A stretch of 22,366 nucleotides of DNA from an uncultured Clostridium sp. (GTDB lineage Bacteria > Bacillota > Clostridia > Lachnospirales > Lachnospiraceae). Below the pieces are notes generated by a model that worked only from the letters and a program-made list of their open reading frames with translations, had not been told where the DNA came from and made no database searches. The position numbers and the translations under genes were made by a program. Within the stretch, counting starts at the first letter, position 1. The number at the start of each line of letters is the position of its first letter. This document shows positions 1 through 7,726 of the stretch, piece after piece. The stretch is from NCBI RefSeq assembly GCF_900547735.1, contig NZ_URHZ01000086.1, positions 1-22,366 of the forward strand, read 5' to 3'.

Positions 1-113
1 TTTCTCCTGGATTCCCCCTCACCACAACCTATAAACCGGGACTGAAGACTCATATACACCCTCCCACTCCCCGTCCGCCGTCCTATAGAGGCGTCCTCGC
101 ATCTCAACTAAAA
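1..113 (-). repeat. Left copy of structured inverted repeat (partial)
   Basis: The reverse complement of this stretch matches 10107-10217 with about five substitutions and two single-base indels. It carries the 5' arms of the stems seen in the right copy: the GGCGGACGGGG arm, the GTCTTCAGTCCCG arm and the GAGGGGGAATCC segment. The window starts inside the element, so its loop and 3' arms would lie to the left. It ends only a few bases before the promoter of the BlaI-type gene. Its nature (MITE-like element or RNA) is not known to me. Confidence 0.85.
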
Positions 114-120
114 TCCCCCA

Positions 121-178
121 TTGACTTATCCAGTTTATTGCAGTAAACTAAGCCTATAATAGTTTATCACAATAAACT
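121..178 (+). promoter_or_regulatory. Promoter with two identical palindromic operators
   Basis: Two copies of the same 18-base palindrome, AGTTTA-N6-TAAACT, lie at 132-149 and 161-178, centred 29 bases apart. A TATAAT (155-160) sits between them, so operator 1 would cover the -35 area and operator 2 the transcription start. A second possible promoter is TTGACT (121-126) with TAAACT (144-149) at 17 bases. BlaI/MecI-family dimers bind such palindromes to repress their own operon. That this repressor binds these sites is inferred from position. Confidence 0.75.
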
Positions 179-191
179 GAGGAGGCCGGAA

Positions 192-551
192 ATGACGGAT
201 TTGAAACTGTACGATGCAGAATTTAAGTTTATGAACATTGTGTGGGAGGTGGAGCCTATTAACTCCAGGGAGCTCTCCGTTATCTGCGGGGAGCGACTGG
301 GATGGAAGCGGCCTACTACCTACACGGTCATCCGTAAACTCTCCGAACGCGGTTTTATCAAAAATGAGAATGCCACGGTGACAGCTCTTGTGAAAAGGGA
401 ACAGGTGCAGAAATACGAGGCCGAGATGCTGCTTGAAAAGGCGTTTGGCGGCTCCCTCCCCTCTTTTGTCGCGGCGTTCCTGAAAGATAAATCCCTGAAC
501 GATAAGGAGACGGATGTTCTTTTAAAAATGATAGAGGAGGCGAAAGAATGA
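192..551 (+). CDS. BlaI/MecI-family transcriptional repressor
   Basis: This 119-residue protein has the length and layout of BlaI/MecI (Penicillinase_R) repressors: an N-terminal winged helix and a C-terminal helical dimerisation part. The recognition-helix and wing segment RPTTYTVIRKLSERGFI (about residues 40-56) matches the family pattern. It should act in the cytoplasm as a dimer on the two palindromes just upstream. The ribosome site GAGGAGG sits seven bases before the ATG. The stop overlaps the next start as ATGA, so it is coupled to the M56 peptidase gene. In this family the partner membrane protease leads to repressor inactivation. No beta-lactamase gene lies in the window, so the regulated function may not be beta-lactam resistance. 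The family call is firm; the target genes are unknown. Confidence 0.93.
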   Translation: MTDLKLYDAEFKFMNIVWEVEPINSRELSVICGERLGWKRPTTYTVIRKLSERGFIKNENATVTALVKREQVQKYEAEMLLEKAFGGSLPSFVAAFLKDKSLNDKETDVLLKMIEEAKE

Positions 552-2317
552 ATCATCTTCTGATTACCGTACTCAACATGAGCATTACGGCCGGAATTGC
601 TGCTATCGCCGTCATGCTGGTTCGGATTCTCCTGAAAAATGCACCGAAACTGTTTTCCTATTCCCTGTGGGCCGTCGTATTTCTGCGCCTCCTCTGTCCC
701 TTCAGTTTTGAAAGCGCGGCCAGTTTCATGCCGGTCAACCGCGAATTGATACCGCCGGTGACGGTCACAGAGGGGAATCCACAGATTAACAGCGGACTTA
801 CGGCCATTGACACTACGGTAAACCGGCTGCTCGGACATACCGGGCCTGAATCCGGGGATATTCCCAATGCACCTGAAGCAGACAGGGCCATTTCACCGCT
901 GCAGACTGTTCTTACAGGAGCCGCATATGTCTGGCTCTTTGGCACTGCCGTGATTCTGGTTTATTCGGCTGCCGCCTATATCCGCCTGAAACGCAGGATC
1001 TACGATGCAACCCTTGTATATGACAATATCTTTGAAACGGATAAGATATCCACCGCCTTTGTGCTTGGCTTAATCCGTCCCAGAATCTATGTCCCCTCGG
1101 AACTGGGGCAGGAACAATTGGACTGTGTCCTGGCGCATGAGCGGGTGCATATCAGACGGCGGGATTACGTGTTAAAGTTTCTTGCCTTTCTGGCACTCAC
1201 CGTTCACTGGTTTAACCCTCTTGTATGGGTCAGTTACCGGCTTATGTCAGAAGATATGGAAATGTCATGTGACGAGGCTGTCCTGCGCACGGCGGACAGC
1301 GATATCCGCCGGATTTACTCCACGTCACTCGTCAGCCTGTACGCCCGTAAGCCGGGACTTTTAAGTCCTCTTGCCTTTGGAGGCGGCAGTATCCGCTATA
1401 TGAAAGAGAGGATAAAGAACGTGTTAAATTTTAAAAAGACATCCCGTATGGCTGCCGCAGCCTATACCCTGGCGGCAGCGCTGTTTACCGCAGGCTTTGT
1501 CACAAGCCCGGTCAGCGCCGCACTTCCATTAGAAAAACCGAAACCTGGTGAAGATGTGAAACAGACCTCTTATAACTACAAGAGCCGCACGGACAGCCTG
1601 ATGGAAAATTTCAGGCAGTATGCCTCCTACGGCGTGACCTATGACCCGGAGCAGGACGCAGTTTACTATAATGGCCGGAGGGTAAAGCTTTTCGTATCAT
1701 TCCAGGACCATGGAAATGAAAAGAATTCCTATTCCTTTGATTTATGCTACCACGATCGCGGCGCCGACAGCATGCTGTGTCTCGAAGCCGTCCGGGACCA
1801 GAACGGCAATCTTACAGGAATAAGGGAGCTGGATAAAACAATTGCAGATGAACTGCTGGACAATATGGAGGACATCACCCCCGGATGGGACAAAAAGGAA
1901 TGGGAGAAAGAAGATACGGGTTACCCCGGACGCCCCGGTGACGGAATCCCCTATATTACAATGGACGGCACGCAGATACTTGACGCGGCCGGAATCAGAG
2001 GAAGCGATATAAGAAAAGACAGCGTTGGCGAAAATGTCAAAGACTGGATACAACAGTGTGATAAAAACCAGGGCGCCTATCTGATGAAGGTTCCGTCATC
2101 GCACGGTAACACCTTCTATGTCTATTATAACGGAGGAGGACGCTATCCCTGGAGCATGGAAACGGCCAACGGGGACAGCCGGAAAATCACTGTCAATATG
2201 TACAGCGGGAGCGATCTGGTGACAGAGGACGGCTATTTTCTGATGCGCCTCACTACTACGGAGGACGATCCGGAAATCAGTCTGTATCTGGACGGGATGG
2301 GGATAGAATTCCGTTAG
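548..2317 (+). CDS. BlaR1/MecR1-like M56-family membrane metallopeptidase
   Basis: This 589-residue integral membrane protein is the likely antirepressor partner of the upstream BlaI-type protein. Hydrophobic segments lie near residues 4-26, 34-52, 120-145, 208-228 and 301-322. The zinc site HERVH (HExxH) is at 197-201, followed by the conserved EMSCDEAVL segment at 238-246, as in M56 peptidases. After the last membrane segment comes an outer region of roughly 265 residues. It shows none of the serine transpeptidase motifs (SxxK, SxN, KTG) in the order that the penicillin-sensing domain of true BlaR1/MecR1 has. It therefore probably senses something else, or works without a beta-lactam. It starts inside the previous gene (ATGA overlap) and is followed by a hairpin terminator. 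Confident as M56 family; the signal is unknown. Confidence 0.9.
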   Translation: MNHLLITVLNMSITAGIAAIAVMLVRILLKNAPKLFSYSLWAVVFLRLLCPFSFESAASFMPVNRELIPPVTVTEGNPQINSGLTAIDTTVNRLLGHTGPESGDIPNAPEADRAISPLQTVLTGAAYVWLFGTAVILVYSAAAYIRLKRRIYDATLVYDNIFETDKISTAFVLGLIRPRIYVPSELGQEQLDCVLAHERVHIRRRDYVLKFLAFLALTVHWFNPLVWVSYRLMSEDMEMSCDEAVLRTADSDIRRIYSTSLVSLYARKPGLLSPLAFGGGSIRYMKERIKNVLNFKKTSRMAAAAYTLAAALFTAGFVTSPVSAALPLEKPKPGEDVKQTSYNYKSRTDSLMENFRQYASYGVTYDPEQDAVYYNGRRVKLFVSFQDHGNEKNSYSFDLCYHDRGADSMLCLEAVRDQNGNLTGIRELDKTIADELLDNMEDITPGWDKKEWEKEDTGYPGRPGDGIPYITMDGTQILDAAGIRGSDIRKDSVGENVKDWIQQCDKNQGAYLMKVPSSHGNTFYVYYNGGGRYPWSMETANGDSRKITVNMYSGSDLVTEDGYFLMRLTTTEDDPEISLYLDGMGIEFR

Positions 2318-2399
2318 AATACTGCCGGAAGGAACGGAACAGAATTCTGGAAAGCAGTGGAGAAGAAATAGAAACAATTCACTCGGTTTTAACGCCTAA

Positions 2400-2436
2400 A
2401 AAGCCCCGCTGAAGATTTGATTCTCAGCGGGACTTT
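2400..2436. terminator. Bidirectional hairpin terminator
   Basis: CCCGCTGA (2405-2412) pairs with TCAGCGGG (2424-2431) around an 11-base loop. The stem is flanked by AAAG on the left and CTTT on the right. It lies between the end of the M56 gene and the convergent small gene at 2458-2652, so it can serve both. Confidence 0.8.
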
Positions 2437-2457
2437 GCAACTATTCATCTAAAAAAA

Positions 2458-2652
2458 TCACTCTCCCCGGTTTTTAAATATTTTAATGAGGCTCGCTATT
2501 AATGTATAAGAAGCAAAAAGAGTTACAATAGCAAAGAGCCCCAAATAAGGGCCATTCAAATCACATGTTATCGCAGTTCTTACGCCAGTAATGGTTATTA
2601 CAGCCGCAAAAAAAAGCCAAATCACAAGAGACGAAAGGAATTTTTTATTCAT
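2458..2652 (-). CDS. Small hydrophobic membrane protein, 64 residues
   Basis: The ATG at 2652 is preceded by AGGAGG at a good distance, so this is likely a real gene. The protein has a short basic start (MNKKF), a hydrophobic segment at about 6-27 and a second at about 36-58, and ends in basic residues (KIFKNRGE), as expected for a two-span membrane protein with both ends inside. I recognise no family. It lies 82 bases downstream of another tiny membrane-protein gene on the same strand (2735-2854) and may be co-transcribed with it. The hairpin at 2400-2436 would end the transcript. Function unknown. Confidence 0.65.
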   Translation of the reverse strand: MNKKFLSSLVIWLFFAAVITITGVRTAITCDLNGPYLGLFAIVTLFASYTLIASLIKIFKNRGE

Positions 2653-2734
2653 AAAAACCTCCTCAATGACTTCCGGTTAGCGTATTTTTCTCTTCTGCAA
2701 AAGCTTTTACCACATCCTCTTTATTTTATTCCGC

Positions 2735-2854
2735 TTACCTTTTCTTTTTTAAATACTGATATACCATCGTTATGATTTTTGAACGGAATATGCATACCGT
2801 AATCAATGCTGTGATAACGAAGAGAATCATTATAATATCTTGCCAAACACTCAT
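2735..2854 (-). CDS. Tiny single-span membrane peptide, 39 residues
   Basis: This open frame of 39 codons begins MSVWQDIIMILFVITALI and ends YLKKKR. It holds one hydrophobic span at about residues 7-23 and a strongly basic tail (LKKKR). AAAGGA lies ten bases before the ATG at 2854. The layout resembles small membrane peptides in general, including type I toxins and small regulators, but no sequence family is recognised. It precedes the 64-residue membrane-protein gene on the same strand. Conservation has not been tested, so the gene call is moderate. Confidence 0.5.
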   Translation of the reverse strand: MSVWQDIIMILFVITALITVCIFRSKIITMVYQYLKKKR

Positions 2855-3023
2855 TATTTGTCTATCCTTTCTACCAGAAGAAACCCAAAATTGGTATGCC
2901 TATTATGACAATGCTATTTTATTTCTAATTTGTTTTTACAGTTACTTTTCCCTTTTTAATGCTTGCACTTGTTGTCATTTAAAAGCTGCCGATATTCGCT
3001 ACCAGTCCAGCAGTTCATTCATT

Positions 3024-3068
3024 GACAACTTCCCCTTTTTTAATCATATCAGAAAAAGGGGATTTGTC
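3024..3068. other. Imperfect hairpin in gene-free stretch
   Basis: CCCCTTTTT (3032-3040) pairs with AAAAAGGGG (3053-3061), extended outward by GACAA (3024-3028) with TTGTC (3064-3068). It sits upstream of the 39-residue gene. It has no clear T-run outside the stem, so a terminator role is uncertain. Confidence 0.5.
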
Positions 3069-3098
3069 CACATTTTATTTACTCATGCGTTTGTCCTG

Positions 3099-3134
3099 AC
3101 TGTAAATTGAAATCCAGCCCTTTCAATTTACAGT
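3099..3134. other. Perfect 14-bp inverted repeat
   Basis: ACTGTAAATTGAAA (3099-3112) is exactly complementary to TTTCAATTTACAGT (3121-3134), with an 8-base loop. It could be a factor-binding site or the end of a mobile-element remnant; nothing next to it decides this. Confidence 0.6.
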
Positions 3135-3354
3135 TGAGGGGTAAGAAAAACAGAAGGGAAATATGCGTTGGAGGTAAAAATAATCGAAGGGATTCACAAT
3201 GGGCATTACTGTATCGTCGATAAGGCGGATTTTGTAATAAAAAATCGGAAAATATGAGCGAGCATTAAGCACTAAAGCAGCCAACTAAGTCAGCAAGTCT
3301 ATTTTAAATGCCCCAAAATCAGCAATAGTAAGTCCATGAGAAAAGCAAAGAGAA
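3135..3354. other. Gene-free stretch, possible decayed coding fragment
   Basis: I see no credible gene here. One plus-strand frame at about 3171-3257 reads like a real protein fragment (LEVKIIEGIHNGHYCIVDKA, then a short tail and a stop) but has no ATG start or ribosome site, so it may be a relic. The rest is AT-rich without recognisable signals. Confidence 0.3.
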
Positions 3355-3382
3355 GATACCGGCGAAACCCTCCGCCGGTATC
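3355..3382 (-). terminator. Terminator of the AraC-type gene
   Basis: GATACCGGCG (3355-3364) pairs perfectly with CGCCGGTATC (3373-3382) around an 8-base loop. Read on the minus strand, the stem is followed by a T-rich tract (TTCTCTTTGCTTTTCTC). It lies about 100 bases past the stop of the AraC-type regulator. Confidence 0.75.
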
Positions 3383-3482
3383 ATAAAAATCCAAAATTTA
3401 CACCTTTAACTTGACAAACCCACTGTTCCCCGACGGGGACTCATTTCACCTTTATATCATCGCATCCGTATAACAGCCGATT

Positions 3483-4352
3483 TTATTTAACCGCCAGCAT
3501 CTCAATATATCCCCTGCTGCCGATCGGTTCCAGCTGGATTCTGGGATTTTCATCATCCCACGCATATCCGGTCACAGAGAGATTATATCTTCTGATTGCC
3601 TCCTTAACCTCATCGATGGCCACACAGTAGTCTTCCTCTGCAAACGGTTCCCCCTGGAACATCATATACTTTGCCGCGGGCAGATCAAGTACCTCAAACC
3701 CCTCCGGAACGATGCCATCATAACCGTAAGACACTTCCACACCCTGTACATACTCCGAAGTTCCCGGTTTTATAAACCGATGCGGCAGCCACATGCAGAC
3801 AGGCTCTCCGCTGATTGATTTGATACTCTGGAGCAGCCCCCAGACATCACAGCCAACCTCCTCACAGTAGGCAAAATAATCATTTGCCTTGACGCCCCTC
3901 TTAATGATGACCTTACGGGCCGGTTTCTCAATTACCTGGATGAATACGTTCTTTAAGTTTTCCATATCCGTTCTCCTTTCAATATTCCTGAACTTCACAC
4001 CATATGGAGTAAAGAGATACAAAGGAACCGGATTTAATGCATATTCCCGCGGATTACAGCCGAACTCCCGCAGAAATGCCCTCTGGTATCCGTCCACACT
4101 GCCAAATCCCATCTCAAAAGCCACATCTGCAATCCGGCATGAGTCGTCCCGGAGCTTAAACGCCGACCTCGACAGACGCATCCTGCGGATGTAATCGGCC
4201 GGTGTGATTCCAACCTGCTGTGTAAACAGGCGGTAGGAATACCACGGCGAAAACAGGGAAACACGGGATAACTCCGCCAGTGTGATATTCTCCGTCAGAT
4301 GCTCCCCGATATAATCCTGCATTCTCTGGACCGCTTCAATCTGTTCCTGCAT
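3483..4352 (-). CDS. AraC-family regulator with GyrI-like effector domain
   Basis: This 289-residue protein has an N-terminal AraC DNA-binding domain with two helix-turn-helix units (about residues 24-45 and 73-95; FEMGFGSVDGYQRAFLREFG is the typical second unit). A GyrI-like small-molecule binding domain follows (about 130-289). Family members of this Rob-like layout bind a ligand through the C-terminal domain and control transport or stress genes. The frame can be extended to a GTG at 4361, but that GTG overlaps the ribosome site. The ATG at 4352, seven to eight bases after AAGGAGG, is the better start. No obvious target operon adjoins it, so it may act on itself or on distant genes. The effector is unknown. 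Confidence 0.9.
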   Translation of the reverse strand: MQEQIEAVQRMQDYIGEHLTENITLAELSRVSLFSPWYSYRLFTQQVGITPADYIRRMRLSRSAFKLRDDSCRIADVAFEMGFGSVDGYQRAFLREFGCNPREYALNPVPLYLFTPYGVKFRNIERRTDMENLKNVFIQVIEKPARKVIIKRGVKANDYFAYCEEVGCDVWGLLQSIKSISGEPVCMWLPHRFIKPGTSEYVQGVEVSYGYDGIVPEGFEVLDLPAAKYMMFQGEPFAEEDYCVAIDEVKEAIRRYNLSVTGYAWDDENPRIQLEPIGSRGYIEMLAVK

Positions 4353-4375
4353 GTCTCTCACCTCCTTACTTGTGC

Positions 4376-4381
4376 ATTATA
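4376..4381 (-). promoter_or_regulatory. Probable -10 box of the AraC-type gene
   Basis: On the minus strand TATAAT lies about 24 bases before the chosen ATG. No good -35 element is seen 16-18 bases upstream, so the promoter may be weak or activator-dependent. Confidence 0.4.
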
Positions 4382-4504
4382 GGATAAACAGAAAAATATG
4401 GCTCGACTATTTTTGCCGCCTTTCCTTCCGCCTCTTCGGCACTTTTCTCCCAGCCTCTGTTCGCAGCGGAAAAGAGCATAGAAAACCTTTCTCCGTTAAA
4501 TCAA

Positions 4505-4541
4505 GAAAACAGATACCACAACTTCCCCGGTATCTGTTTTC
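4505..4541 (-). terminator. Terminator of the glycan operon
   Basis: GAAAACAGATACC (4505-4517) pairs perfectly with GGTATCTGTTTTC (4529-4541) around an 11-base loop. On the minus strand the stem ends in a T-rich tract (TGTTTTCTTGATTT). It follows the stop of the large glycosyltransferase by about 60 bases. Confidence 0.75.
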
Positions 4542-4601
4542 CGTCTATTTTCCGTCTGTCTTCCGTAAAAACCAGTTATTCATTACTGTTCACGATAACA
4601 G

Positions 4602-7600
4602 CTATTCTTCAAAATCTTCCCGAACCACTTCCCACGCCGCATCCACGCTGAAATGATCCTTAATATACTCCTGTGTCCGCGCGCAAAGTTCACAAAGCCG
4701 CTTCTCATCGCCGTAAAGCTCCGTCACCGCCTTCGCAAAATCCTCCGGTTTGTCTTCCACAAGCAGCACGTCCTCCACACCCGGAATACCCTCGCTGCCC
4801 ACGGAAGTAGTCACAATGGGAGCTCCATTATAAATAGCCTCGACCACCTTGCCCTTCACGCCCGCGCCGTACCGGAGCGGCACAACGACGATCCGGCAGT
4901 TCCGGTAAAGCTCTGACAGCTCTTCCTCGGAGACAAATCCCTTAACGATAATTCCGCTGCCCGGCTGTTCCAGCGCCTTTATCTCCTCGGTCACCCGGGA
5001 GCCTACAACGTAGAAATTCACGTCCAGTTTTTCCCTTATCATCGGGAAAACCTCTTTTGCAAACCACAGCACCGCATCCGCATTCGGCGGGTGGGCAAAT
5101 CCTCCGACAAACAGAAGGCCTTCCCTCTTTGCAAAGTCCATATTCAGGTTTTCCAGGAAGGTATCGTACACATAAGCCGTAATTGCCTTCACATTAATTG
5201 TCTCATCCACGTCGTGGATGGCCTCTTCCTCCACAACCGACGGGTAATAGGAAACGGCCGCCTTATGCATCAGCGTGAACTCGATGGATTTCCAGTATTC
5301 GGAATCCCTCTTTTTCTGCAGGTCACCGGTCAGTTCATATTCCCTGAATTCTCTCAGAAAATGGAGATCGTGGCCATAGTAAATAATCTTGATACCGGTA
5401 TGTTCCGCAATATAATCCACATATTTTGTAGCAATATGGGGGCGGTTCAGATAGGCGACGTTTATCTCTTTCCCATTCTTATTAAACCAGTCCCAGATAC
5501 CGGTCAGATATTCCTGCCCGTAAAGGACCTCGATGCCCATCTGCTGTAAGACCGTTGTGTAAGGTTCTTCATGGAGGTAATTGTCCCCCACGAACTTCAC
5601 CACGTACCCCTTTTTCAAAAACATCTTCAGGTACTGGAATGTGGTTTTGGAACCGGCGTCCTTGTCAAACGTCGGGACATAGTGATCCACCACCAGGATG
5701 ACGGGTTTTCCCATACTTCTCTCCCGCGCGCGGAATGGGTTCGGGCTGCCGGTGTTGACACACTGTTTTTGAAACTCCTCTTTCCATTTTTCCTTCAGTT
5801 TCTCACTGTTTTCCACCTGATACCGTTTCAGGCCCTCGCCGTTTACATCCGTTCCATTGCTGACTCCTTCAAAATGGATTACCTTTGAGAGCGGCTGATA
5901 AACCACTCTGTATCCGGCTTTTCTGACCTCAAAGGCCAGATCCGAATCCTCACAGTAGGCCGGTGCATAGCGCTCGTCAAAACCGCCAATCCGTTTCCAC
6001 AGTTCATTGGACAGAAGGATGGCGGCGCCCGAAATATAATCCACATCTTTCACATAGTTATATTCCGCCTTATCGGGATTGTCCAGGCGGCCGTAATTCC
6101 ATCCGGAACCGTCACTCCAGATAATCCCTCCGGCCTCCTGGAGGCGGCCGTCTGGATAAACCAGCTTGGAACCGACCATTCCGATGGAAGGATCCGACTG
6201 AATCAGATTTACGAGAGAACTGAGCCAGCCCTCCGTCACCTGCGTATCGTTATTTAAAAACATCACATAACGGCCTCTTGCCGATTTAGCCGCATTGTTA
6301 CAGTTCCTTAAAAATCCCTGATTGGTTTCATTCCTGCAAATCGTGATATTTGAGACAAACTCTCCCAGATGCTCCGTAGCATCGCTTGAAACGTCATCGG
6401 CTATCAGGATTTCATAGCTCACATCCTTCGTATGTTCCAGAATGGAGGCCAGACAGAGATAGGTATAGTGGATCTGGTTGTACACCGGAATAATAATCGA
6501 TACCTCCGGGTTTTCCTCCGCAGGAAAATTAAGTTTTCCGTACTGAAGGTACTCCTCACCGATTTCAAAATCTCCCTTAATTCTGTTCTTCCCTTCCTCC
6601 GACGTATACATTCCGATGGATCGGACCGGATGAAGCAGCGTATTTTTCCAGTATCCCAGAATCTTGCGTTTCCTGGTTCCCTTCGGGTAAGCTCTGTTGA
6701 ATGCCTGTCCTAGTTTTCTTCTGATTTTAAATATGACTGCCTCGTGGCGGTTTAAATAGGTCAGGGTTTTCCCCATCTCTCCGATCTCACGGCGCAGATC
6801 GGCGATGATCACTTCCAGGTTTGCCACATGGTTATTCGTCAGGCGCTGAACCTCCTGCACTTTTTTAAGCGCGGTGTCCTTCTCGGAAATCTCCGCCCGA
6901 AGCTGGCTTAACCGTTCCCTGGCGCGTTCCAGTTCCCCATCCACCTGCTTAAGCTCGGTGAGCGTCTTCGTCTTCACCATAAAATCTTCCTGGTATGTCC
7001 TCTGGTTCTCCCCATGGACGTACTCCTGGAAACTGCGCTCCATCTTCTCATAAAGGACAAGCAGCTTCTCCTCAACGCCGAATTCTTTTAAAAATGAGGC
7101 CTGATCCCCAAATTTTTCACGAATGATACTCTGATACTGTCTGTAAAAATAGTGGAGCGTCCTGTACTTCACAAAACCGGCCGGGACCGGAAACAGAAAT
7201 ACCCACTCATAGTCAAGGGCATAGACCCCCTCCTCCGTCACCAGCATATTTTCAAACAGGGCGTCAATGTTGGAGGCGGCATAGGCCGGTCCCTTCTCTT
7301 CCACCTCCACCGGTTCGCCCGCCGATGCGAACACCTCTTTAAATTCCGGCGTCACATGGAAATCCGAGATGAATTCCGGCTTGATATCATAGAGCAGTTC
7401 CATTCCTCTTTTCACGGCGGCAACGATATCGCCCGAGGCCAGTTCTTCACCCAGAATCTCCGCCATCGTCCTGCCCTGCAGATAATCGAAGCGGGCGGTC
7501 CATCCGTCTTCGAACACCTCCGGCTTCACCAGCTTCATGCTCCCATTCTGGCTGGTCAAAAGATTATATTTTTCATCAAACGAGCGGATATGTGGAATTC

Positions 7601-7721
7601 CCTCCTCACAGAGGGCGGTCTTCTCGACAAAGCGCGTTCCGTTCTCTTCCAGAATCTGTGTCTTGATCTGAAATTTCTCCTGCCTCGTCCTGTTGTATTT
7701 AACAAACCTTAACTCTGACAC
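4602..7721 (-). CDS. Multidomain glycosyltransferase (kinase-like, coiled coil, GT2, GT4)
   Basis: This 1039-residue protein has four parts. Residues about 1-250 resemble a phosphotransferase-fold (APH/LPS-kinase-like) domain, with SNIDALFENMLV and DYEW recalling the catalytic loop and the metal-binding Asp. About 255-325 is a heptad-rich coiled coil. About 405-650 is a GT2 domain: VSIIIPVYNQ at the start, NND at 490-492 as the metal site, EDSDL at 591-595 as the catalytic-base region. About 672-1039 is a GT4-like domain ending with GKVVEAIYNGAPIVTT. Such proteins build cell-surface polysaccharide at the cytoplasmic membrane. The start is GTG, with GGAG ten bases upstream and only five bases after the methyltransferase stop. 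It is last in the operon, before a terminator. The domain calls for GT2 and GT4 are strong; the kinase-like call is tentative, and the sugar donors are unknown. Confidence 0.88.
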   Translation of the reverse strand: MSELRFVKYNRTRQEKFQIKTQILEENGTRFVEKTALCEEGIPHIRSFDEKYNLLTSQNGSMKLVKPEVFEDGWTARFDYLQGRTMAEILGEELASGDIVAAVKRGMELLYDIKPEFISDFHVTPEFKEVFASAGEPVEVEEKGPAYAASNIDALFENMLVTEEGVYALDYEWVFLFPVPAGFVKYRTLHYFYRQYQSIIREKFGDQASFLKEFGVEEKLLVLYEKMERSFQEYVHGENQRTYQEDFMVKTKTLTELKQVDGELERARERLSQLRAEISEKDTALKKVQEVQRLTNNHVANLEVIIADLRREIGEMGKTLTYLNRHEAVIFKIRRKLGQAFNRAYPKGTRKRKILGYWKNTLLHPVRSIGMYTSEEGKNRIKGDFEIGEEYLQYGKLNFPAEENPEVSIIIPVYNQIHYTYLCLASILEHTKDVSYEILIADDVSSDATEHLGEFVSNITICRNETNQGFLRNCNNAAKSARGRYVMFLNNDTQVTEGWLSSLVNLIQSDPSIGMVGSKLVYPDGRLQEAGGIIWSDGSGWNYGRLDNPDKAEYNYVKDVDYISGAAILLSNELWKRIGGFDERYAPAYCEDSDLAFEVRKAGYRVVYQPLSKVIHFEGVSNGTDVNGEGLKRYQVENSEKLKEKWKEEFQKQCVNTGSPNPFRARERSMGKPVILVVDHYVPTFDKDAGSKTTFQYLKMFLKKGYVVKFVGDNYLHEEPYTTVLQQMGIEVLYGQEYLTGIWDWFNKNGKEINVAYLNRPHIATKYVDYIAEHTGIKIIYYGHDLHFLREFREYELTGDLQKKRDSEYWKSIEFTLMHKAAVSYYPSVVEEEAIHDVDETINVKAITAYVYDTFLENLNMDFAKREGLLFVGGFAHPPNADAVLWFAKEVFPMIREKLDVNFYVVGSRVTEEIKALEQPGSGIIVKGFVSEEELSELYRNCRIVVVPLRYGAGVKGKVVEAIYNGAPIVTTSVGSEGIPGVEDVLLVEDKPEDFAKAVTELYGDEKRLCELCARTQEYIKDHFSVDAAWEVVREDFEE

Positions 7722-7726
7722 GGTGT

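Noticed and set aside
320..838. Minus-strand frame of 172 codons across the BlaI and M56 genes
   Set aside because: It is antisense to two clear family genes and has no recognisable domain.
2772..3110. Plus-strand open frame of 112 codons
   Set aside because: It has no ribosome site, an odd composition, and crosses two strong hairpins. The minus-strand small gene at 2735-2854 overlaps it and has better signals.
4353..4361. GTG start for the AraC-type regulator
   Set aside because: This GTG lies within the ribosome binding sequence; the ATG three codons later is correctly spaced.
7152..7712. Plus-strand frame of 186 codons antisense to the glycosyltransferase
   Set aside because: It is a shadow of the GC-biased codon pattern of the real gene; no ribosome site or family resemblance.
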